From positions 14,709,001 to 14,773,000 of the forward strand of contig WHVY01000002.1 of assembly GCA_022266195.1 (NCBI GenBank): a DNA stretch of 64,000 nt, in the 5' to 3' direction. This document shows, piece after piece, positions 27,130 through 35,955 of this stretch. The notes beneath the pieces were generated by a model, which worked only from the letters and a program-made list of their open reading frames with translations, did not search any database and was not told the origin of the DNA. The stretch's first letter is position 1, and each line of letters starts with the position of its first letter. Source of the DNA: Tetranychus cinnabarinus. Its lineage: Eukaryota; Arthropoda; Arachnida; Trombidiformes; Tetranychidae. The translations under genes and the position numbers were made by a program.

Positions 27130-29187
27130 CAATATTAGTTTCCATTCTGAAAAAATTTCGACCTCAAGCCATTCTGTATAAAATCAAAATAAAATATGTT
27201 ATTACAAGCTATCTGATTACCAGCAATTCAATGGAAAAGTAAATTGAAAAAAACTGGAAACTAGGTTACATAAAAAGGGTTGATCAGTAGTGGAATAAGC
27301 AAAATGAAATCAAGACCTTGATCAGTGTTAATTCACTGATTAAAATAATTCTAGTTTATAGTTTAATGATACTGATCTCTGTTCATCCGATCTAAAATTA
27401 AATTATCTATTAAATAATAATATCTATCAAAATATTGGCAATGACAACCACATTGGTTGTCAACCACATAAACTCATTGATTTAAAATTTAAAGTTTTCC
27501 ATCGTAACAGAATTTAGAATCTTCAGCCAAATCTTTTTGAGTTTCAACTGAACAATATTAACTCACAATATACTGAGAATCAATCGTTTTTCTCGATTAA
27601 TCTCTCAACAATTAAAACAATCTTTTAATATTAAACTTTCAATGAACTAGTGTATTAAAGCTGTTTTTGGTACAAAAGTGATGAAGCTGTCAAGAGTACT
27701 TTCAATTCACACCTTAACAGGGAAACTTTATCATATTTTTAATCTGATTTTACATTATTGGGTTACAATTGTGGGTCAATTAAAATCAAGTTAATTTCAT
27801 TTAAAAAATGAACAGCTGATGAAAGTAGCATTTTTGGTTTTTATTAATTTTGGTAAACTTTGTGACATTTTTGAATGATTGTTAATGATTTCTGGTCAAT
27901 GATTGCTAATTTTTACGATTAATCTAGAATATTTGGACAGATTTAAGTACTCAATATGTTGGTGAATGAATTTATTATTGAATCAGATTCAAATTTTGTT
28001 CAAAATGGCAAAACTCTTGATTGATGGTGTGAACTGATTTGAAATGTTAGCTTAGTTCAAATTAAATTGATTTACAATTGTAGTAACATTCAGTAATTTG
28101 AAATGATGATGAACCAATGGCGAGGAGACAATGATGCTTAGACACACCATTGGAATGTAACCGGTGAAAAGATCAATTATTAATAAATAATGGTTAATAA
28201 ACTGAGTTGATGATAAACTATGAAAGTGAATGCATATGAATGTTAATCGACATTATTCGTTTACATTAAATTGCTGACTTCACCGAATTATACCGATGAG
28301 TAAACTAAGCTCAAGGTTTAATTGATAATTTTCTCGATTTCATTGATGTTCTTGAATAGCTGGTGGAATTTGATTTCAATAATGAAGTTCTTGCTCATTC
28401 TGAAGCTATTAATCTCTCAGAAACCGACAGTATTCAGCTTTACCTAAGCCAAAAAAACCGACAAATTAAATGTGTTTGAATGTCTTAAAGTTTATTATAA
28501 TTATAAGGGAAGAAAATTATGAGGAAATGGACAAAATTCACTGATTGAAAATTGAAAATTATGATCTGTATGAGCTCTACGCATAACTCTAGCGTTCATG
28601 CTCTTTTGCTGAAAAATGTAGGTTGCATCGACAAGGGCAATGAGTGATGGGGCTCGTACTTAGAAAAAAGATTCCGCAATATAAGTTTTGTGCTATGCGA
28701 ATTATATGGCGTGTTATATGCCCAAATCCGAACTGAAAGTGGCACAAAAAGTCTCATGATTATTTTCAAAGTGCGATGAAACCATCAGTTGACATTCGAT
28801 GCCAGACAAACGAATATCGCAGCTATATAAGTGAAAGGCATATTGGTTCTGAGCTTCACAAGAGTTAAACCATAAATCTAATATGTTTGAAATCAAGCAA
28901 AAGCTCACATGCTTCCATAAAAGTTTTGTATTGGTCAGGTTCGTAAAAGTTAAAGTTAAGTGTGATTGGATGTTTGATTATCACACCAAACCTTGCATTT
29001 TGTACATCATCACGAAAAAGATTATCGCACTTTGAAAGTCATGTTGATTCATTGCGGTATCAGATGCAGGCAAAGCTAACCAGTCCGACATTTTTCCAAT
29101 CAAATCCCTTTGAAAACATCTAGTTCTTGCAAGAAGAAAAATTTTGATAGTAAGTAGACCAAAAAACGATAATTTTCAGGCACAGAC
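27130..29187. other. Intergenic, degenerate AT-rich DNA
   Basis: No conserved coding sequence recognised on either strand. A minus-strand open frame at 28714-28908 has no family features. The region merges into a relic coding segment further right. Confidence 0.4.
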
Positions 29188-29610
29188 TTAAGTGACTTTG
29201 GCTCTGCAAAGCCCAAACAACAAGTCGCGCGTCCTGCTTTCGACCTTTTTGTTGTTTGGCTTGCCAACTACAGGTGGCTCTTCACCGTCAGACATATCAC
29301 TGTCCGGATTGTAGTCGCTTCCATCAACATCACGGTATGAATGTTATCACTAGATACGGATGAACTAGAGTCTTGGTCAAAAGTACCTCTAGAATCATCA
29401 ATGTTGCTAGGTACTAGTGTGCTTGGATCACTTCTTTCATCGTGCATCGTGCATCAACATCAGGATCATCATCACTTTTGTCCTCTGCACTTGAAGAAAC
29501 TGATGATATATGTTGCTGTTGATAGCCAGAAGGACCTGGAAGGCATTCAGCAGAAGAATCAAAAGACGATGACAATGATGAGCTAAAACTAGCATGTTCA
29601 GAGATTGGAA
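29188..29610 (-). pseudogene. Frameshifted acidic, Ser-rich coding relic of unknown family
   Basis: On the minus strand three overlapping frames read as one Ser/Asp/Glu-rich protein. The first part contains SSLSSSFDSSAECLPGPSG and ends in a DDDPDVDA stretch. After a frameshift at a tandem 'gatgcac' repeat near 29440-29455 comes SDPSTLVPSNIDDSRGTFD. After a second shift near 29335 comes DGSDYNPDSDMSDGEEPP, then a basic segment and a TAA near 29188. Wobble-type base use and continuity of composition suggest it once coded. Acidic N-termini of this style are common in transposases and nuclear proteins, but I do not recognise the family. Confidence 0.4.
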
Positions 29611-30759
29611 TTTAGTTTAGCTTTCTCACGCGTTCAGTCTTTCTCGAATTTTTCAAGATGATGCGGCAAGCAGACCACTTTTCCAAGGTAATAACTGAAG
29701 CAAAAGCATCAATACAATCAAGTATAAGAAAAAATGAAATTACATTAGTATTGAATTAAAGTACATATTCATTTAATTGCAAAATCGTTACCTTTTCAAT
29801 TAAAAAAGAAGAATTCAATCGAGAAGATAGAAGTAGATTTTTAGTAGAAAACCAAGAACGCTGCAAATATACCTATGAGAAATGAGAAGAAATGAGAAAT
29901 ATATTATTAAACATAAATAGCCAAATAAAACCTAATCTATTCTGAAAAAATCTAATTCTCTCATATCTGAATTGATAATTTCAAAAAAGTACGGCTTTCA
30001 TTATTTTAAAAACGCACATTGGTTTCACTAATAAGGTCAAAGGTATAAAAAAGTAATGAGTAACAGATTTCATTGATCTTGTTTGTATATGACTTTTATT
30101 GAGATTCGTTTGAGATTTTAGATCAGATCATCCATTCAAAACAAACATCTTGCAGCTATTCTTACCTTTATTAACATATTATTCCTTATCATGGCTTACT
30201 GCTCTAACTGTAATTTTGCTTATAGGTTGCTAAAAGGACCGAAAAGAGTTAGAAAATACAGTATCAGCATTTTCTCAATTCAATGCACGGTTCCAGGGGT
30301 TGCAATGATAAGAACCATATTGGTTCTGTTATTTGCAACCGATGCCGCCAAGTTTATTACAAACACAGGTAGAAAAGGACCATGGAAATCGCTGATTTTT
30401 GTGAAAAGTTCAAACTTTGTTTGAACATTAAAAATTAGGATTTCTATCAAAAGACTTAAAAAAGTTCCATCGACCATGCCGGAAGAACGATGCCGTGGGA
30501 TGTAATTTGTTTAAAAAATATATTTAAAATACCATACTGTAATCATTTTCGCAAAAATTTAATTTTCAATACCAAAAAATAAAGGTTCCATTTGTAAAAA
30601 AAAGTTTACCACACTTTTTTGTTTCCCGCGCAAACATTGCCCCACGCTCCCTCACCCCTTAATTAACCATTAAAAAGTTATCTGGGTCTGGAAAAAATTT
30701 AACCAGAGCGGACAAGTCCATCCAGACCCGAAAAAGTGACCTAGGCTATAACTACTAGT
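29611..30759. other. Intergenic, degenerate DNA with no assignable gene
   Basis: A Cys-containing plus-strand open frame at 30191-30424 was considered and not assigned. A short, unusually GC-rich patch lies at about 30627-30660. Nothing else was recognised. Confidence 0.35.
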
Positions 30760-31101
30760 TAGAGATAGCAGGATCGGCGATTTTCAATCTCGATCTTTGT
30801 ATCGAAAAAAATTAAAAGATCGAGCCCAAGATCAACCAAAATTAAAAAGTCGATCTTTCAATTTTTTGATTTTCCGTACAACTGATGACTTAAATATTTG
30901 AGTGAAAAACAAAAGCATCAAAAAGCTATCAGTTTCAGGGTTATTTTACGTAATTTTTAGTCCGGTCGATCTTTCTCGAGTACTCGGATTTATAAAAGGT
31001 TGATCTCAATCAGATCGTAAGTTCAATAGCTTGATTTTTGCTCGGCTCGCAGCTCTCAAAGATCAATCTTTCGAGTACTCGATCTTTCCCATCCATCCCT
31101 A
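30760..31101. mobile_element. Non-autonomous hAT-like element (MITE), about 342 bp
   Basis: The segment is flanked by perfect 8-bp direct repeats CTACTAGT (30752-30759 and 31102-31109), the target-site length of hAT transposons. Its ends are related inverted repeats: TAGAGATAGCAGGATCGG on the left, and TAGGGATGGATGGGAAAGAT read inward from the right. TAGGGATG-type ends are typical of many hAT elements. The interior is dominated by 'gatcgatctttt' motifs in both orientations and has no transposase frame, so it would need a transposase in trans. Confidence 0.7.
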
Positions 31102-31109
31102 CTACTAGT

Positions 31110-32278
31110 GTTTATCGATAATATGTACCAACACGTTTTATCGAAAAATATTAAGTTACAGATCTCTAGCTATTATGATCACAGAATGGCGAAGGTTCAA
31201 CGGAAAATTGGAGAGGATCTGGTGCACAGAAACAGAGAATTTTATTCCTTTAAGTGCCTTTTCTGTTAGCTATCAAAAGTTATATCAGGGAAATAAGTTT
31301 TATGAATAAATCTGATTCCATAATTAAACAAAAGGCGATCGAAGTTTTCACTTTGACCTCGATCTATGCCAAAAGAGTAAGTAGAATATAGTAAATATTA
31401 ATACAAGTATATAATGCATGGAATGATTGAAAAATGGAACAAAATGATTTCAACTAATGAACCAATCATTTGCAGTTAATGCGGCTTGTTTAGTCTTTAA
31501 TCGAGTATCATTCAATCTTGCATATTGATCATAAATTTTACCTTGTTGAGAGTGTAAATAAATCACTTGAATAACCTTTTGTGTGTCAAAAAATCTAAAA
31601 ATCTACAACTTTTCTGAAAATTATTTTCCACCTAATCTGTGTTTTCCTTTGTATGTGTTGTAAAATGAATAAATCAAGTGGAATCACTAATCATAATCCC
31701 CGATTCTGTCTATTATGATCAACTAAATTGATCGGAACTTTGGATCTATCATTCTGGCCAAACAATTTTGTCGACTCTACTCTAAACTCAACCCAAAACC
31801 ACAATCGTTTATTCAAGAGCAGAATAAAAACACAAAAATGTGATTAAAATTTAAAATCTGTTAGCACCCAATCAGTGATAATGTATCTGATCATGAGAGG
31901 GTTAATTGACAAAAATAAATGCTCATCAAAGTAGCTAAATTGGATCATTATTTAACCTATTTAATTAAGAGACATCATTTGATCAATCAAAGGAGAAGAG
32001 ACAAAATAAAAACAATTTTACTCGTTCTCTATCAATCTAGATTGTGATTAATTTGATTATCAATTGATCAAAGCTTCATATCTCGGCGATTTAATTGTTT
32101 TTCATTTATTCATTTAACTTCACATTTTGAATCGTGCTAAACACAACCAAGAAAAAATTGGTTAATTAATTTTCAACTTGACTCAGTAAAAGTGGTAATT
32201 TGGAGCAACGTCTTTTGTCAATTGTGATTAATTGTCCTCATATTTAAGACTTTAATTGTTAAATCGATTAATTGAGTC
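31110..32278. promoter_or_regulatory. Upstream region of the bZIP gene
   Basis: No coding sequence recognised. The 3' part is expected to contain the bZIP gene's promoter and 5' UTR. A 'ttgactcagta' motif (TGACTCA, the consensus AP-1 site) occurs at about 32178-32186, roughly 100 bases upstream of the start codon. This would fit autoregulation by a Fos/ATF-type factor but could be chance. Confidence 0.4.
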
Positions 32279-33344
32279 ATGATTGATTCAAATTATCCGT
32301 CATCAAGCATACAAACTGACATGGATCTGGTCCCTGCCAGTCTACTGTATGCGTCTTCACTTGATCTGTTGTCCAGCCATCATGAAGTTTATGACTATGG
32401 TGACTTTGAGAATCAAAATAATCTCAACAATATTAATTTGACTGATTTGTCCTTTCCCGAGTTACCTAACTTTAATAATAACTTCAATAATTGCCAATAT
32501 TCAAACAGTCTTGATGACCACTACAATCTTACCTCGTTCAGCAACCAGTTGGTGGAAAGTGATAGACCAACTCTAGTTCCTACAGAAACAACAATCTCAA
32601 CTTCATCTTCTGTATCGACTTGTTCATCATCATTTGATTATCATTATCACCGACCACTTTCCACAACAAGTCTTGACTCGTTGGATGCTTCACGATCAAT
32701 TGATGGCTGTAAACGCGATCTAATCAAAGCAACTCTTAACTTTGCCATCCAAAGCCGTAGACGGTCTTTAGGTTTAGGTGAGATTGAACTGAGCCAAGCT
32801 AAAAATCAAGATTCTCGTCCTTCAAGCTGGACTGATGAAGCCGATGAAAAGAAAATTTCTCGCAGAGAAAGGAATCGAATCGCTGCTAGAAAATGTCGGA
32901 AAAATCGTAAACTGAAATTCATTGCACTGAATAAGGTAAGCTTCCTAGATTCATTTAATTCATCTCGTCATCTAGTCGTTTTTTGAATTTAAGTTATTTG
33001 GTATTAGTAACAAAAGCAAGAGACTTTATTTTCACGACAAAGATCAAAAGGCAATTTTTATCACAAAATTTTAGTTCAACATCGGAATACAGTTCATTGA
33101 CTAATTCACTATTTTGAATTTCCTTTTCTAAAAACAGACAAAGGAGAATCTGGATAACGCCAATACCAATTTAAGAGATGAGTTGAAAAAATTGAAAAGG
33201 GAAACTGGACAACTTGAAGGTCTGTTGACCTCTCACCAATCTCAATGTTATCTGATTTCCTGGTCCTTTCAACCAACTCTTAATTCAACAGCATCATCAT
33301 TGTCATCATCTCCTCAGCTGTTTTATCAATCACAATCTTTGTAA
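32279..33344 (+). CDS. bZIP transcription factor, Fos/ATF3/JDP2-like
   Basis: Exons 32279-32935 and 33138-33344 (GTAAGC donor, AACAG acceptor, phase 0) give 287 residues. Seen: an N-terminal half rich in Ser, Asn, Leu and acidic residues (likely activation region); basic region RRERNRIAARKCRKNRK with the invariant Asn199 and Cys206-Arg207; then a leucine zipper with Leu at 217, 224, 231, 238 and 245, exactly seven apart. After the zipper comes a SHQSQC segment that parallels the conserved HRPxC of Fos and ATF3. Known: such factors bind AP-1/CRE sites as dimers in the nucleus and respond to stress or mitogens. The intron falls between basic region and zipper, as in many Fos/ATF3 relatives. The exact orthology (kay/Fos, Atf3, Jdp2) is unresolved; the basic region has RKC where Fos and ATF3 have AKC. 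Confidence 0.9.
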
Positions 33345-33921
33345 TCTTCAACATAATCATCACCTAGCCCGGTGCTAATTGCGCAAAAAATAAATTGAAA
33401 TATATTTATTAGTTCTTTTCATACAAATAAGATAAAATGCCGTCCAAGACAGCTTCATTTTGTATTTATTAATCTAATTGTAAAATGAATTCAACATTTG
33501 ATTTTATCCAATAAGTTTTTGGCATTCAAATAACCCAAGAACTGATAATAGCATCATGCTCCAACTCGTTTCGTGAGTTTTTGACTGAAAAAATAGTAAA
33601 ATAACCAAAAGAAATCGGACAACAACTTTCCATATGTATTTAAGATTGATGGTCGAAGTGGTTTTCCAAAACTAAACTCATTGTAATATGAATATGTTAG
33701 ATGTACTTATTAAATCACAAATACGACATTTCAATAAACTGATAGAAAAAATGAAAGAGAAGAAAAGAAATAAAAAAATACAGTTTTAACATTTAGTTTA
33801 TTATTGGATGATTGGACGCTGAAAGAATACATTTATATTGAAATTAAATGCTTAAACATTGAGTTTGTCAATAATCATGCAAGATAAATGTCACAGTTAT
33901 ATGTTATTTAAGATGTTAGAT
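33345..33921. other. Convergent intergenic region between bZIP and solo secreted-family gene
   Basis: It contains the 3' UTRs of both convergent genes. On the minus strand an AATAAA poly(A) signal for the secreted-family gene lies at 33797-33802, about 120 bases past its stop codon, in the same relative context ('aataataaacta') as in the other family members. Confidence 0.55.
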
Positions 33922-35004
33922 TTAACCGAAAAGACCTGAAAAGGCACCAGTTAAAGCACCGACAGCTTTACCTGCTGCATCACTAGCGGCTTTAAGTCCA
34001 TTGCTGGCCATTTCACCAGCCTTTGAAGCTCCATAAGTAATAGCAACAAAAGTAGCATCAACATTATCAGAAACTTTCATAGCAGGCCCAATGGCTGCTT
34101 TTACTGCATTTTCAACTATTTGATCAGCTATTGAAGCTTCGTCAGAAAGTGAATCTCCTTTAGCCCCAGCAGACTTAACCGAATTATTTCCTAGTCCATT
34201 GGTACCTTGACCAATAGCACTACCAAGTTTAGCACCAAGTAAAGATTGAGCAACACTTGTAACCATGTTAGCTTGGAATGCAGCAATGTCACCAATAGCA
34301 CGAACTGCATCACCAGTCATGTTAGCAAAAGATTCAACGGCACCGGCAGCCACATTGGAACCACCACTAGCCAGTTTACCAGCTCCATCAATACCAGAAC
34401 TAACAGCATCACCTAATTGTTTTACTGCCTGAACAGCCATTGAAGTATTGATTTTGTTACCAATTTCTTCACCTCCGACAACAGCACCAAGTGCATCAAA
34501 CTCCTCATCAACTGCTGAGCCAATATCAGATGCGACATCACCCAACTGGTTAGCTTCATCTTTTACAAAACTACCAAGAGGAGCTAAACCAAGTTCACTG
34601 AGAAGTAAATTAGCCATTCGACCAGATCGTTTGATGGCACCAGAAGCCATGTTACTGTTATATGCAGCAATGTCACCAATAGCACGAACTGCATCACCTG
34701 TCATGTTAGCAAAAGATTCAACGGCATCTGCATCCCCACTAGAACCAGCATCAGCCAATTTACGAACTCCATTGATACCAGAAATGACAGCATTACCTAA
34801 CTTGGTTTCGGCATCAACTCCACCAATACCTTTACCAGCATTAGAAGCAACTGATGAGACCACGTTAGAGGTAATTTTGAATGTGTCTAAGAAGTGACGA
34901 CCATGAACATTGCTTTGCAAATCGAAGTCGGGTGATTGTTCATTGCAAACTACTGATGAAGCGATGAACAGGGAGAAGAGGATAGAGACTGGAATTGGTT
35001 GCAT
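33922..35004 (-). CDS. Secreted glycine-zipper family protein, solitary mosaic copy (360 aa)
   Basis: Single-exon gene. I chose the ATG at 35004 because it begins the family signal peptide (MQPIPVSILFSLFIASSVVC, then NEQSP); the frame stays open to 35058 but that extension is leader sequence. The body is Gly/Ala/Ser/Val-rich with family modules and ends in GALTGAFSGLFG. It is a mosaic. The module NVAAGAVESFANMTGDAVRA or a near copy occurs twice, and a segment typical of the 258-aa class (AQSLLGAKLGSAIGQG) sits inside a 324-class frame. It is the most diverged member and more acidic than the others. It lacks a head-to-head partner, and a MITE sits in its 5' leader. It may still be expressed, as the frame is intact and a TATA box lies at 35264-35270. 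Function is not established; silk-like or salivary secreted material is inference. Confidence 0.8.
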   Translation of the reverse strand: MQPIPVSILFSLFIASSVVCNEQSPDFDLQSNVHGRHFLDTFKITSNVVSSVASNAGKGIGGVDAETKLGNAVISGINGVRKLADAGSSGDADAVESFANMTGDAVRAIGDIAAYNSNMASGAIKRSGRMANLLLSELGLAPLGSFVKDEANQLGDVASDIGSAVDEEFDALGAVVGGEEIGNKINTSMAVQAVKQLGDAVSSGIDGAGKLASGGSNVAAGAVESFANMTGDAVRAIGDIAAFQANMVTSVAQSLLGAKLGSAIGQGTNGLGNNSVKSAGAKGDSLSDEASIADQIVENAVKAAIGPAMKVSDNVDATFVAITYGASKAGEMASNGLKAASDAAGKAVGALTGAFSGLFG

Positions 35005-35057
35005 ATTGATGGCCAAGTTAGGAACTTTGTTTTTACACAATAATACAGTTGAATTCA

Positions 35058-35203
35058 TTGAGTTTGACGGTACTTTTTATTTTCTTTGCTCATCTAATTC
35101 TCGATGGTGTGATAGATGAATATACGTGTAATGTCTAATTGTAATCTTATCACATCGATGAGAATTGGATGAGCAATGTAAATTAAAAGTACCGTCAACT
35201 CAA
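35058..35203. mobile_element. 146-bp MITE in the 5' leader of the solo secreted-family gene
   Basis: It is almost all inverted repeat: the left arm starts TTGAGTTTGACGGTACTTTT, and the right end, read inward, starts TTGAGTTGACGGTACTTTT, with matching arms of about 60 bp around a short loop (for example 'gctcatctaattctcgatg' against 'catcgatgagaattggatgagc'). It is flanked by near-perfect 8-bp repeats (tgaattca 35050-35057, tgcattca 35204-35211). The sequence on both sides aligns with the uninterrupted leaders of the other family genes, so this is an insertion. An 8-bp duplication suggests a hAT-type family. Confidence 0.75.
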
Positions 35204-35211
35204 TGCATTCA

Positions 35212-35570
35212 ATTGTATAATCGATTTGATACTTGAGGATAATCAAATCCAAAACTTTTAATATTTATATGCTATTTAACTCACTATTTGCTCAAACAAA
35301 TTTTCTTATTTTTTTACGTCCAATTTAAACAATGAAATATTAATATTAATAGTTTTGATTGATTTTCATTATTAAATCGAATAGTTAGAATATGATTTTA
35401 TATTGTTTTAATTTGTATTATATTATATTATATTTAAAATTATATTATAGTGTTTGACATAAAATTCAGACAATTTGTGTGTAGAAGTATATAAGTGTAA
35501 GTGTATAAGTTTCGTGTTTGGTTATCATCAAGTTAATTTACCTCAAGTATCAAATAGTCAAATATTGTTA
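35212..35570. promoter_or_regulatory. Remnant bidirectional promoter of the solo secreted-family gene
   Basis: The minus-side half resembles the promoters of the other copies, with a TATA box on the minus strand at 35264-35270. The plus-side half is also recognisable: TATATAAG at 35488-35495, then the 'ggttatcatcaagttaatttacctcaagtatcaaat' region that in complete pairs leads to the 324-aa gene (quoted region at about 35520-35555). Here no coding sequence follows. The conserved central block found in the four complete pairs is missing. Confidence 0.6.
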
Positions 35571-35604
35571 TTGCTGTGTTTATGCTTTCAATGCTAAATC
35601 TTTG

Positions 35605-35708
35605 AGGGTTAATTTTTTCTCTTTTTCGCTGATTTTAATACAATTTTGTGACTCTTCATCTGTAACCTAACTGCCGAATACAGATATACGGTCAAACTTT
35701 TAGTCAGG
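35605..35708 (+). repeat. Dispersed repeat copy, related in inverted orientation to 46497-46595
   Basis: The segment containing 'attttttctctttttcgctg' and 'aactgccgaatacagatata' matches the reverse complement of 46497-46595, with an extra block of about 15-25 bases here. The two copies lie next to secreted-family units, one beside the orphan promoter and one downstream of a gene. Nature unknown; it may be an old element or part of a duplicated unit's flank. Confidence 0.5.
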
Positions 35709-35925
35709 GGCAAAAAGTTAGTCTAACATTACCTTTAACTGATATCTTATAAGTGATTAAAGCAAAAATTCATGAGCAACTTGGCCTTCCGCCCGGTAAA
35801 CAAAAGTTACAATTCGGAAGTACTTTTATTAAAGATTCAAATACCTTAGCTTTTTGTAATATTGGCTTTGGAGCCACTTTAACTCTTGGTCTCAAAGAAA
35901 GAGGTGGTCGTAAAAATAATTTATA
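35709..35925 (+). pseudogene. SF3A1 3' fragment (ubiquitin-like domain only)
   Basis: It corresponds to bases 25122-25341 of the intact gene, shifted by about 10.58 kb, with only a handful of substitutions. It starts abruptly inside the ubiquitin-like domain. It carries an in-frame TAA at about 35750-35752 (where SF3A1 has a Ser codon), a Gly-Ser to Gly-Phe change, and loss of one A in the terminal A run, which removes the normal stop. There is no start codon or upstream exon. It lies tail to tail with intact NOC3, mirroring the NOC3 fragment behind intact SF3A1. Confidence 0.9.
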
Positions 35926-35955
35926 CATTACATTACATTAATAACAACATTTGCA

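Noticed and set aside
30191..30424. Cys-containing plus-strand frame thought at first to be a piggyBac-type zinc-binding C-terminus
   Set aside because: The Cys spacing fits only after an assumed frameshift, and no transposase body or terminal repeats are seen nearby.
34448..34897. 149-aa plus-strand frame opposite the solo secreted-family gene
   Set aside because: Antisense shadow of the repetitive gene, without signal peptide or conserved motif.
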